A stretch of 55,625 nt of DNA from Syntrophorhabdaceae bacterium (GTDB lineage: Bacteria; Desulfobacterota; Syntrophorhabdia; Syntrophorhabdales; Syntrophorhabdaceae). The notes below the pieces were generated by a model, which was not told where the DNA came from, searched no databases, and saw nothing but the letters and a program-made list of their open reading frames with translations. The stretch covers positions 1-55,625 of the forward strand of contig JAGOOA010000005.1 in the NCBI GenBank assembly GCA_017992765.1. Direction: 5' to 3'. This document shows, one piece after another, positions 7,903 through 15,971 of this stretch; within the stretch, counting starts at the first letter, position 1, and each line of letters opens with the position of its first letter. Made by a program: the position numbers and the translations under genes.

Positions 7903-8700
7903 CGAGCGCATAACCTTCATATTCCTGATATCCATTTTGCCCATCTTCGGCGTTTCCATGACGCCCGCGAGATGGGCAAATCTTTTGTCATTTAAGAGAA
8001 GCCTAAAAAATTCGATACCCAGCTCCCCTTTGCCGATATGCCAGTGCCTGTCGACCCTGCTCCCGGCAGCAGTTGAAGAATCGTTGAGATGGAAGAACAT
8101 GATCTTCCCCTTGCCGATACTGCCCTCAATGTCGCCTATCAATCCGTTCCATACCCTCTTCCGCCGGATGTCATATCCGGACTGGAAGAGGTGCGCCGTA
8201 TCGATACATAAAAAGACCTTGTCCTTTCTGGCAATCCCCCCGTATATCCCTGCAAGCTCATCGATATTCTTCCCGATGCTTGTTCCCTGGCCCGACGCAT
8301 TCTCAAGAAGAACCTGTATGTCGAACCTCGCCAGTACCTCGTTGACGGCCCGGGCCGCCATCGCGATCCCCTTCTCTTTCTCCTCCCTTGAGCCGCAGTG
8401 AACGACGATCGCGGGGATGCCAAGCCGGCAGCATAGCCCCGCTTCATGGGCAAAGCCCTTCATGTGCCGTTCGTCCTCATCGATCTTCGCAAGATTGGGC
8501 AAGTAGGAAAGGTGGGCAAATACAGGGATCTCGGACGACAACCTCTTAAAGGCCTCAACCTCTTCATCCCGCCACGCCTTCTGCACCCAGGAACGTGGAT
8601 TTTTGACGAATATCTGAACAACCTCGCAGCGCAGCCTCTTCGCCTCTCTGCGGGCTTCATCGAATCCGCCCGCAATGGATATATGAAAACCGATCTTCAT
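7867..8700 (-). CDS. nfo: Endonuclease IV (AP endonuclease, family 2)
   Basis: The 277-residue TIM-barrel protein starts KIGFHISIAGG and carries the zinc-binding landmarks of endonuclease IV: AHLSYLPNLA, IVVHCGS, LLENASGQGTSIG, FLCIDTAHLFQSGYD, FHLNDS, DRHWHIGKGELG and the closing METPKMGKMD. It cuts DNA at abasic sites in base-excision repair, using three zinc ions. The ATG at 8700 has GAGGTTGTG before it; a GTG one codon earlier is possible. Length agrees with the family (about 280). The 3' end overlaps the bS22-like gene on the opposite strand by 36 bases. The segment around 8766-8782 upstream is a GC-rich palindrome. Confidence 0.94.
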   Translation of the reverse strand: MKIGFHISIAGGFDEARREAKRLRCEVVQIFVKNPRSWVQKAWRDEEVEAFKRLSSEIPVFAHLSYLPNLAKIDEDERHMKGFAHEAGLCCRLGIPAIVVHCGSREEKEKGIAMAARAVNEVLARFDIQVLLENASGQGTSIGKNIDELAGIYGGIARKDKVFLCIDTAHLFQSGYDIRRKRVWNGLIGDIEGSIGKGKIMFFHLNDSSTAAGSRVDRHWHIGKGELGIEFFRLLLNDKRFAHLAGVMETPKMGKMDIRNMKVMRSLLSPLMSRSSS

Positions 8701-8800
8701 CACAACCTCTGCGTTTCATCATATCACGCAAACCGCATAAGGGTAAATACTAAGCAATTACCCATGCCGCGCTACGCGCGGCACCCTCGAAGAATAAAAA

Positions 8801-8861
8801 ATTTTGAATTTTGAACATTTGAATTTGTTTAGGATTTAGAAATTCGGATTTAGTATTTATT
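8801..8861 (+). repeat. GTTTAGGATTTAG-type repeat, left copy
   Basis: About 60 AT-rich bases (TTTTGAACATTTGAATTTG, then TTTAGGATTTAGAAATTC, then GGATTTAG). The reverse complement of 11536-11595 matches most of it, and 11612-11682 is a third copy in this orientation, so the phosphofructokinase/HD-GYP gene pair is bracketed by inverted copies. Confidence 0.75.
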
Positions 8862-8957
8862 CCCTAAAGAATATGCGCCCGGCAACCGAAAACAGAGATA
8901 CGAGACGGTATAGTTATACGCGGGTTATACAAAAAACTTGCAAATATTACGAGAAAA

Positions 8958-10232
8958 ATGCACAATAATTCCAATATGGAAAAAGAAAAAGACCTCATAG
9001 GCATCATAGTCGGCGGCGGTCCTGCGCCGGGCATCAACGGCGTTATCAGCGCGGCCACGATCGAAGCTATAAACCAAGGGAAGAAGGTCGTAGGGCTCAT
9101 CGGCGGGTTCAAGGGCCTTTTTGAGGGCCAGACGAATGTCATGCCCCTCACGATCGACGGCGTTTCGAGGATCCACGCTGCCGGAGGCTCTATCCTCCGC
9201 ACCTCCCGCGACGCCCCCGATAATGCTAAGGCAAAATTCAAAGTCCTCATGGCAACGCTGAAGAAGATCGGCATAAAGTACCTTATAACCATCGGCGGCG
9301 ACGGTACCCTCTATATGGCAAACTGGATCGAGAGAGAGGCAAGGGGCTCTGTCAGTGTCGTTCACACGCCGAAGACGATCGATAACGACATACCCTTGCC
9401 GGGCGGATTTTCAACGTTCGGCTTTCAGACGGCGAGGCACGTGGGCGTTTATATCGTCAACAACATCATGGAAGATGCCCGCACGATGGGGCGATGGTAT
9501 TTCATCACCACGATGGGAAGGCACGCTGGCCATCTGGCCCTGGGGATGGGAAAGGCCGCCGGCGCCACGATCTCCCTCATACCGGAAGAGTTCGGGAACG
9601 GCAAGCTCTCTTTTAAAAGGGTTGCAGATACCCTGACGGGATCGATCATCAAACGGCTGTCCATGGACAGGGACTTCGGCGTGGCCATACTGGCGGAAGG
9701 CATCTCCGAGATGTTCGACCCTGAGGAGCTGAGCCGCTACGAAGATGTGATAAAGAACGAAAAAGGGGAGCTGAAGCTTTCCGAGATCCAGCTCGGAAGG
9801 CTGCTCAGGAGCTTTGTCAATGAGACGTTGAGGTCAATGGGCATCAAGACCGACATCTTCGAGAAGAAGATCGGCTATGAGCTGAGGGCTGCCAACCCTG
9901 TTCCCTACGATGTCGAATATACGAGGAACCTCGGGTACGGCGCTGTCCGCTACCTCCTGAAAGGCGGCACGGGAGCCATGATCGTCTCTTATGAAGGGAA
10001 TTTAAAACCGGTGCCTTTTGTCGAGATGGTGGATTACTGCACCGGCAAGATAAAGATCAGGAAGGTGGATATCAACACAGAGACCTACGAGGTTGCGAGA
10101 AAATACATGATCAGGCTCGAGAAGGAGGACTTTCAGGGCGACCGCCTTAAGAACCTTGCCAGGGTCGCCAATATGGAACCGGCAGATTTTAAAGCGCGCT
10201 TCGAGTACTTAGTGTCCGGCAACCCTTACTGA
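8958..10232 (+). CDS. 6-phosphofructokinase family protein
   Basis: The 424-residue protein belongs to the PfkA family: GIIVGGGPAPGINGVI at the phosphate-binding N terminus, TIGGDGTLYMA, VHTPKTIDNDIP, TTMGRHAGHLALG (substrate-binding MGR box), LIPEE and AILAEGISE. It phosphorylates fructose 6-phosphate in glycolysis. The residue pair that separates donors is mixed: Gly in GGDGT points to ATP, Lys in PKTIDND is frequent in PPi-dependent enzymes; this combination is known from ATP-using PFKs of the long 'X' clade, so ATP is more likely. Longer than the E. coli enzyme (320). The GAF/HD-GYP gene follows after 53 bases on the same strand. Confidence 0.9.
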   Translation: MHNNSNMEKEKDLIGIIVGGGPAPGINGVISAATIEAINQGKKVVGLIGGFKGLFEGQTNVMPLTIDGVSRIHAAGGSILRTSRDAPDNAKAKFKVLMATLKKIGIKYLITIGGDGTLYMANWIEREARGSVSVVHTPKTIDNDIPLPGGFSTFGFQTARHVGVYIVNNIMEDARTMGRWYFITTMGRHAGHLALGMGKAAGATISLIPEEFGNGKLSFKRVADTLTGSIIKRLSMDRDFGVAILAEGISEMFDPEELSRYEDVIKNEKGELKLSEIQLGRLLRSFVNETLRSMGIKTDIFEKKIGYELRAANPVPYDVEYTRNLGYGAVRYLLKGGTGAMIVSYEGNLKPVPFVEMVDYCTGKIKIRKVDINTETYEVARKYMIRLEKEDFQGDRLKNLARVANMEPADFKARFEYLVSGNPY

Positions 10233-10285
10233 CATGACGCATTCCTCATGAGGCAGGGCATGTATCAGGCCATACGGGCTAAACA

Positions 10286-11527
10286 ATGATATACGACGAA
10301 AAACAAAAGCTCCGCGAAGTTCTCAATATCGGGCTCGATGTGACCCAGACAAAGGATATCGATATCCTTCTCGAAAGGATCCTCACCAAGGCGCGGTATT
10401 TGACAAACGCTGATGCGGGATCGATCTATATCAAGGAAGCCGACACCCTGAAATTCAAATACACACAGAACGATACGCAGCAGAAAAGGCTGCTGCCGGG
10501 CAAGAAGCTTATCTATTCAACCTTTTCGATCCCTGTGAATAATAAATCCCTATCGGGGTATGTTGCCAACACAGGTTCGATGCTGAACATAAAGGATGTA
10601 TATAATCTGGGCGGCGGCGTCCCCTACTCTTTTGACCAGTCATACGACCAATTGACCGGCTACAGGACACAATCGGTCCTCACCTTTCCGCTCAAAACGC
10701 ACAACGATGAGATCGTCGGCGTCCTTCAGCTGATCAACGCAAAAGACGGCGCAGGCAACATCATCCCCTTTTCAGGCGACGATGAGCCCTATATCATGCA
10801 TTTTGCCAACAACGCCGCAATCGCCATAGATCGGGCCATGATGACCAGGGATATTATCCTGCGGATGATAAAGATGGCCGAGCTGCGGGACCCTATGGAG
10901 ACGGGCGCCCATGTCAACCGCGTGGCGTCATACGCCGTGGAGATCTATGAGGCATGGGCGAGGGCAAAGGGGATTGACGAGGATATGATCGAAAAGAACA
11001 AAGACGTCCTGAGGATGTCGGCAATGCTCCACGACGTCGGCAAGGTAGCTATCACGGACCTGATCCTCAAGAAGCCCGCCCGCCTCGACAATGATGAGTA
11101 CGACGTGATGAAACAGCACACCTTCCTCGGCGCCCAGCTATTCTCCAACATGCGGTCAGACTTTGACGAAGCGGCATTCATCGTTGCCCTCAATCACCAT
11201 GAAAGATGGGACGGCCATGGATATCCCGGGCACATCGATCTGCATAGCGGCGAGCCGCTGCAAGGGCATACGGACCGATCAGGAAAGGCGGCGGGCAAGG
11301 TTGCCGACGAGATCCCCCTCTTCGGCCGGATCGTGGCCATCTCCGATGTATATGACGCACTCTCCTCCCGGAGGTCCTACAAGGAGACCTGGGAAGAATC
11401 AAGGGTCCTCGATACCCTTGTACAAGAGAGGGGGAAGCACTTCGATCCCGAGATAGTGGACACCTTCACCTCCATACTCGACGTCATACGCAACATCGCC
11501 CACCAGTACCCCGATAAGGGAGAATGA
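10286..11527 (+). CDS. GAF and HD-GYP domain protein (putative c-di-GMP phosphodiesterase)
   Basis: The 413-residue protein has an N-terminal GAF domain (about residues 15-180; ILTKARYLTNADAGSIYI, then GVLQLINAKDG) and a C-terminal HD-GYP domain (about 195-400) with the metal-binding HD in MLHDVGKVAI, HHERWDGHGYP carrying the GYP motif, and DVYDALSSRRSYKE. HD-GYP proteins hydrolyse cyclic di-GMP to GMP; the GAF domain would sense a small ligand. No membrane segment is seen, so it acts in the cytoplasm. An insert of about 25 residues between GYP and the next helix (HSGEPLQGHTDRSGKAAGK) is longer than usual. Probably cotranscribed with the phosphofructokinase. Confidence 0.93.
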   Translation: MIYDEKQKLREVLNIGLDVTQTKDIDILLERILTKARYLTNADAGSIYIKEADTLKFKYTQNDTQQKRLLPGKKLIYSTFSIPVNNKSLSGYVANTGSMLNIKDVYNLGGGVPYSFDQSYDQLTGYRTQSVLTFPLKTHNDEIVGVLQLINAKDGAGNIIPFSGDDEPYIMHFANNAAIAIDRAMMTRDIILRMIKMAELRDPMETGAHVNRVASYAVEIYEAWARAKGIDEDMIEKNKDVLRMSAMLHDVGKVAITDLILKKPARLDNDEYDVMKQHTFLGAQLFSNMRSDFDEAAFIVALNHHERWDGHGYPGHIDLHSGEPLQGHTDRSGKAAGKVADEIPLFGRIVAISDVYDALSSRRSYKETWEESRVLDTLVQERGKHFDPEIVDTFTSILDVIRNIAHQYPDKGE

Positions 11528-11535
11528 TTTAACTT

Positions 11536-11595
11536 TAATAAATCCTAAATCCGAATATCTAAATCCTAAACAAATCCAAATTTCAAAATTCAAAA
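11536..11595 (-). repeat. GTTTAGGATTTAG-type repeat, inverted copy
   Basis: The reverse complement reads TTTTGAAATTTGGATTTG, TTTAGGATTTAGATATTC, GGATTTAGGATTTATT, closely matching 8801-8861. Together with 11612-11682 it could form a long imperfect hairpin between the convergent HD-GYP and alr genes. Confidence 0.75.
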
Positions 11596-11611
11596 CACGC
11601 GTGACATTGCC

Positions 11612-11682
11612 TTTGTTTTGAACATTTGCTATTTGGATTTAGATATTGTTTAGGATTTGGTGCTTCGATATTAGGATTTATC
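11612..11682 (+). repeat. GTTTAGGATTTAG-type repeat, third copy
   Basis: Reads TTTGTTTTGAACATTTG, CTATTTGGATTTAG, TTTAGGATTTGG and TTAGGATTTATCC: same orientation as 8801-8861 and opposite to its neighbour at 11536-11595. Confidence 0.7.
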
Positions 11683-11704
11683 CCGGATATGTCAGCTTGA
11701 TCAT

Positions 11705-12811
11705 TCAGACGTAGACCCTCGCGACCCTCTTCGATATCTTGCACAGGATCTCATAGGGGATCGTTCCGGCGCACTCTGCGATCTCGTCAGCGGTGATCGT
11801 CGATGTCCCGTCATGTCCCAGGAGCACCGCCTCGTCCCCCGCCGCTGCGTTAGGAAGGTCTGTAATGTCGACGAGGAACCAGTCCATGCAGATCCTCCCG
11901 ACAATATTGCACCTCTTCTCTTTTATCAGCACCGATCCCCTGTTGGAAAGCGCCCTCGGGTAACCGTCCGCATATCCCACGGGTATATAGGCGATGCGTG
12001 TTCTGCCAGTGGTGGTAAAGGTCCTCCCGTAGCTGAGGGCACTTCCCGGCGGAAATTCCCTTATCAGGGCGACCTTCGAAACAAACCTCATAACCTGCCT
12101 GACAAGCAGCTTCGCGGCGAGCTCTCTCGCAGGATGCGAACCATAGAGGCTTATCCCGACGCGTATCATATCAAAATATCCCTCAGGATAGTTTGTAATG
12201 GCCCCACTGTTGGCCATGTGGGCTATTTTCGGGGCCGCGCCCTCTTCTCTCATCGCCCTCAGGGACTTTTCGAAGGTCCTTATCTGGTTAAGCCCGTATT
12301 CATCGCGCACCTCCGACGACGAAAAGTGGCTCATACAGCCCTCTATCTCAATATGAGGTATCTCCCCTATTGCCCTGACGACATGCGGCATCTCCTCAGG
12401 CCGAAAGCCAAGGCGCCCCATCCCCGTGTCCACCTTGATGTGGACCTTCATCGTCTTCCCGCTGCGGAAGCTTTTGCCTTTCAGCCTCTCCATCATGCCG
12501 GCATCATAGACGACCGGTTCAAGATCATATTCATAGAAAGGTTCTTCCATATCCCAGGGCAGTATCCCGCCCATAACGAGGATGGGGCTTCTGATGCCCG
12601 CCTTCCTGAGTTCCATCCCTTCCTCTATGTTGGCTACCCCCAGGTAGTCAACGCCGTTCTCTTCAAGCCTCCGGGATACCTGTACAGCGCCATGGCCGTA
12701 AGCGTCCGCCTTCACGACACAGAGCACCTTTACGTTGTGCGGAACCCCTGCCCTGATCGTCCTGTAATTTTCTTCGAGGATGCCGAGGTCTATATATGCG
12801 ACGGCCCTCAT
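11705..12811 (-). CDS. alr: Alanine racemase
   Basis: The 368-residue protein is a PLP-dependent alanine racemase. The PLP lysine is in VLCVVKADAYGHGA (about residue 34), the TIM-barrel domain contains VHIKVDTGMGRLGF and ANSGA, and the second catalytic residue, Tyr, is in ALSYGRTF. It interconverts L- and D-alanine for peptidoglycan. It begins inside the last bases of hemL (ATGA overlap at 12808-12811), so it is translated as part of the ahbB-like/hemL/alr operon. Length is normal for the family. Confidence 0.96.
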   Translation of the reverse strand: MRAVAYIDLGILEENYRTIRAGVPHNVKVLCVVKADAYGHGAVQVSRRLEENGVDYLGVANIEEGMELRKAGIRSPILVMGGILPWDMEEPFYEYDLEPVVYDAGMMERLKGKSFRSGKTMKVHIKVDTGMGRLGFRPEEMPHVVRAIGEIPHIEIEGCMSHFSSSEVRDEYGLNQIRTFEKSLRAMREEGAAPKIAHMANSGAITNYPEGYFDMIRVGISLYGSHPARELAAKLLVRQVMRFVSKVALIREFPPGSALSYGRTFTTTGRTRIAYIPVGYADGYPRALSNRGSVLIKEKRCNIVGRICMDWFLVDITDLPNAAAGDEAVLLGHDGTSTITADEIAECAGTIPYEILCKISKRVARVYV

Positions 12812-14097
12812 GACAAAAGCCCCTTAAAGACCCTTTCGCAGGCTTCCACCGTTTTTGTCATCTCTTTGTCTCCGTAAGAGAGGGTAATGAATGAGGCTTC
12901 GAAGGGGCTTGGCGCAAAAAATATCCCCTCCTCCAGCATTCCTTTGAAGAACCTCTCGTAGATCATCCGGTTTGCCGCACCCGCCGACTTGTCATCGCGG
13001 ACATCCTGTTCCGTAAAGAACCCCGTGAACATTCCGGTAATGCCGTTGATCCTATAGGGGACCTTGTGCCGTCTTGCGATCCCCAGCATAGCTTCCTTTA
13101 GCGCATCCACACGTTCACGCATCATCGCATACACTTCAGGGTGCTCCTTCAGGTACGTAAGCACGCAGATTCCTGCCCGGACAGCAACGGGGTTTCCGGA
13201 CAATGTGCCTGCCTGGTAGACCGCGCCAAGGGGCGCGAGACATTCCATGATCTCTTTCCTGCCGCCGAAGGCGCCGATAGGAAACCCGCCGCCGATGATC
13301 TTTCCGAGGCAGGTGATATCAGGCTTGATGCCGTATATATGCTGGGCGCCGCCGTAAGCAACACGGAACCCCGTTATCACCTCGTCAAAGATAAGCAGTA
13401 TCCCGCGTTCCCCGCATATCCTTTCCAGCCCTTTGAGAAAACCATTCTCAGGAAGAATCACCCCCATATTCCCCATAATAGGCTCAACAATAACGCAGGC
13501 AATATCCTGGTTTCCTTCCGCGATGGCCCGGACGCTCTCAATATTGTTGAATTCGGCTATGAACGTATGTTTTGCGAGGTCAGGGAGGATACCTTCGCTG
13601 TCGGGTATGCCGAACGTGGCAAGGCCCGAGCCTGCCTTTACGAGAAGGCTGTCGAGGTGGCCGTGGTAGCACCCTCTGAACTTGACAACGCCGCTCTTCC
13701 CTGTAAAGCCCCTCGCAAGGCGTATGGCGCTCATCGTTGCCTCTGTGCCTGAGCTGGTAAGCCTTACGAGCTCAATGGAAGGAAAGGCCGCGGTGATAAG
13801 CTTCGCCATCTCGATCTCGTAGGGATGACATGCGCCGTAGCTCGTCCCGTCCTCGATCGCCTGCTTCACCTCACCGTTGACACCGTCGTCGGCGTGGCCG
13901 AGGATGATCGCGCCCCATGAGGCCACGTAATCGAGATAGTCGTTCCCGTCGACATCGTAGAGGTATGCCCCTTTCCCCCTCTTTACGTAAAAAGGCTCGT
14001 CGTGGACGGACTGAAAGGCCCTTACCGGGCTGTTCACGCCACCCGGTATATACCGCACCGCCTGCCCGTATAGATCGTGGGATCTTTTTCTATTCAT
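12808..14097 (-). CDS. hemL: Glutamate-1-semialdehyde 2,1-aminomutase
   Basis: The 429-residue protein has all landmarks of HemL: YIPGGVNSPVRAF, DYVASWGAIILGH, RLTSSGTEATMSAIRLARG, FRGCYHGHLDSLLVKAGSG, LIFDEVITGFRVAYGG and TCLGKIIGGGFPIGAFGG with the PLP lysine. It converts glutamate-1-semialdehyde to 5-aminolevulinate, the C5 route to tetrapyrroles. It overlaps the siroheme-decarboxylase-like gene by eight bases at its start and alr by four at its end. The neighbourhood suggests haem or d1 haem synthesis through the siroheme route. Confidence 0.97.
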   Translation of the reverse strand: MNRKRSHDLYGQAVRYIPGGVNSPVRAFQSVHDEPFYVKRGKGAYLYDVDGNDYLDYVASWGAIILGHADDGVNGEVKQAIEDGTSYGACHPYEIEMAKLITAAFPSIELVRLTSSGTEATMSAIRLARGFTGKSGVVKFRGCYHGHLDSLLVKAGSGLATFGIPDSEGILPDLAKHTFIAEFNNIESVRAIAEGNQDIACVIVEPIMGNMGVILPENGFLKGLERICGERGILLIFDEVITGFRVAYGGAQHIYGIKPDITCLGKIIGGGFPIGAFGGRKEIMECLAPLGAVYQAGTLSGNPVAVRAGICVLTYLKEHPEVYAMMRERVDALKEAMLGIARRHKVPYRINGITGMFTGFFTEQDVRDDKSAGAANRMIYERFFKGMLEEGIFFAPSPFEASFITLSYGDKEMTKTVEACERVFKGLLS

Positions 14098-14545
14098 GGT
14101 GAACGCTGAAGGATATCTTTTTGAATTCCCGCTTGCTGAAGAAGATCTGAAAGTCTTTGATGCCGGTCCTCTCCGATATCTCCCTTACTGTATCCGTACA
14201 GTCCTGCGATCTTTTCCCGTGTATCATGGTAAAAAGGTTGTAATCCCAGTACCCGCCCCTGTCCCTTTCGTAGCAATGACTTACCTGGGGAAGGGAGGAC
14301 ATGATCCTGCCTGCCCTTTCGGTGTCGTCATCTGCGGCACGCCAGACCACCATCGCGTTATGCGTATAGGATGCCTTTCTGTGATAGAGGACTGCGGCAA
14401 CGCGCCTCACCGCGCCCTCGGTCTTAAAACGCTTCAATGTGTCGATGAGGTCTTTCCCGCTGATCCCCATATTCCTTGCCATTGCCTCGTAGGGCTTCTC
14501 TACTACAGGGAAATCGTGGGGTATCTTTTCCAGGACCTTATACAT
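14090..14545 (-). CDS. ahbB: Siroheme decarboxylase subunit (AhbA/AhbB family; Lrp/AsnC-like fold)
   Basis: The protein (151 residues from the ATG at 14545; a TTG at 14581 would add 12) has a short winged-helix segment (DFPVVEKPYEAMARNMGIS) followed by the family core: AVLYHRKASYTHNAMVVW, QVSHCYERDRGGYWDYNLFTMIHG with conserved His, Cys, Tyr and Trp. AhbA and AhbB form the enzyme that removes two acetate side chains of siroheme on the way to haem in sulfate reducers and archaea. Only one subunit is encoded here; the closer match is AhbB by motif, but the A/B choice is not firm. Coupled to hemL by an 8-base overlap. Neither start has a clear ribosome binding site. Confidence 0.85.
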   Translation of the reverse strand: MYKVLEKIPHDFPVVEKPYEAMARNMGISGKDLIDTLKRFKTEGAVRRVAAVLYHRKASYTHNAMVVWRAADDDTERAGRIMSSLPQVSHCYERDRGGYWDYNLFTMIHGKRSQDCTDTVREISERTGIKDFQIFFSKREFKKISFSVHHE

Positions 14546-14720
14546 TGTTCTATTGTGACATATCCATGAAAGCCTTTTCAAATAAAAAGCGCCGGCTCGC
14601 AGCAGATAACAAAAAAGTCTTTACTTTGATCATAAGAACATGTAATTTCATTATCTGGCCATTACACAATATTGACGTTGAAAGATGATCTTTAATGGCT
14701 AAAAACCCAGGAGCAATGAC

Positions 14721-15884
14721 ATGGTGAAGCCGGCATCAAGAATAGAAAAGATACCCCCTTACCTATTCGCGAGGATCGACAAGAAAAAGGAAGAGGCGAG
14801 GCAGAAAGGGGTCAACATCATAGATCTCGGCATCGGCGATCCCGATATCCCAACGCCGGTGAACATCATTCAGAAGATGCAGGAGGCCACTGAGGATTCT
14901 AAGAACCATCGGTATCCCAGCTATGAAGGTATGCTGTCATTCAGAAAAACGGTGGCAGACTGGTATCTGAGGAGGTTCGACGTCAGGCTCAATCCTGCCA
15001 ATGAGGTGGTCACCCTCATCGGCTCAAAGGAAGGTATTGCCCATATGCCCCTGGCATACGTGGAAAGCGGCGACGTAGTTCTTGTCCCTTCGCCGGGGTA
15101 TCCGGTATACAAGATCTCGACCCTTCTGTGCGGCGGCACCCCGTACATAATGCCGCTCAGGGAGGAGAACGGCTACCTGCCGCAATTTGAAGACATACCG
15201 GAAGAGGTCCTGCAGAAGGCTAAAATACTTTTTATCAATTATCCGAATAATCCGACCGGCGCCTGCGCTGACGATCTGTTCTATAAAAAGGCGCTCGACG
15301 TTGCAAAAGAACATGATATCCTTCTCTGCCATGATGCGGCATACAGCGAAATAGCCTATGACGGGTATCTGCCGAAAAGCATCCTGGAGTTCGACGCGGA
15401 GAAGAGATACTCCGTTGAGTTCCATTCCCTCTCCAAGACATACTGCATGACCGGCTGGAGGATCGGGTTTGCCGTGGGGAATGCCGAAGCGATATACAAC
15501 CTCGGCAAATTGAAGACCAACATAGACTCGGGCGTGTTCCAGGCGATCCAGTATGCCGGGATAGAGGCCATGGCAGGGGACCAGAGCTCCTTAGACGATC
15601 TAAAAAAGAGGTTCCGGCAAAGAAGGGACCTGGTCGTCGACGGTCTTCTTTCCATCGGGATCAAGGTCGCGAAACCCCGCGCCACGTTCTACATCTGGGC
15701 AAAGGTGCCGAAAGGGTACACGTCGGAGAGCTTCTGTGAAAAGCTCATCGAGAAGACGGGGGTCGTCGTCACCCCCGGCAACGGGTTCGGAGAAGAAGGC
15801 GAAGGGTACTTCAGGATATCGATAACGACCAGCGAAAAGAATATCCGCGAGGCCATCCGCCGCCTGAAGACGCTGAAGTTATAA
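14721..15884 (+). CDS. dapL: LL-diaminopimelate aminotransferase
   Basis: The 387-residue class I/II aminotransferase begins MVKPASRIEKIPPYLFARID and has the DapL features IIDLGIGDPDIPTP, HRYPSYEGMLSFR, LIGSKEGIAH, INYPNNPTGA and SLSKTYCMTGWRIGF with the PLP lysine, followed by the phosphate-binding Arg. DapL converts tetrahydrodipicolinate directly to LL-diaminopimelate, the short lysine and peptidoglycan route found in many anaerobes. CAGGAGC lies seven bases before the ATG. The gene is divergent from the ahbB-like operon. General aspartate/alanine aminotransferases share much of this sequence, but the N terminus favours DapL. Confidence 0.9.
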   Translation: MVKPASRIEKIPPYLFARIDKKKEEARQKGVNIIDLGIGDPDIPTPVNIIQKMQEATEDSKNHRYPSYEGMLSFRKTVADWYLRRFDVRLNPANEVVTLIGSKEGIAHMPLAYVESGDVVLVPSPGYPVYKISTLLCGGTPYIMPLREENGYLPQFEDIPEEVLQKAKILFINYPNNPTGACADDLFYKKALDVAKEHDILLCHDAAYSEIAYDGYLPKSILEFDAEKRYSVEFHSLSKTYCMTGWRIGFAVGNAEAIYNLGKLKTNIDSGVFQAIQYAGIEAMAGDQSSLDDLKKRFRQRRDLVVDGLLSIGIKVAKPRATFYIWAKVPKGYTSESFCEKLIEKTGVVVTPGNGFGEEGEGYFRISITTSEKNIREAIRRLKTLKL

Positions 15885-15971
15885 CCGCAAACAACAAACA
15901 TCAACCATGGACCAGTTATCGATGATCGATATTCGATAATCGTCGGCAGCAACTCAGAAATTCCCTGTTGG

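Noticed and set aside
11813-12877. Long open frames antisense to alr, hemL, tldD, tsaD and other GC-rich genes
   Set aside because: They lack binding sites, family motifs and plausible composition, and each lies fully over a well-supported gene.
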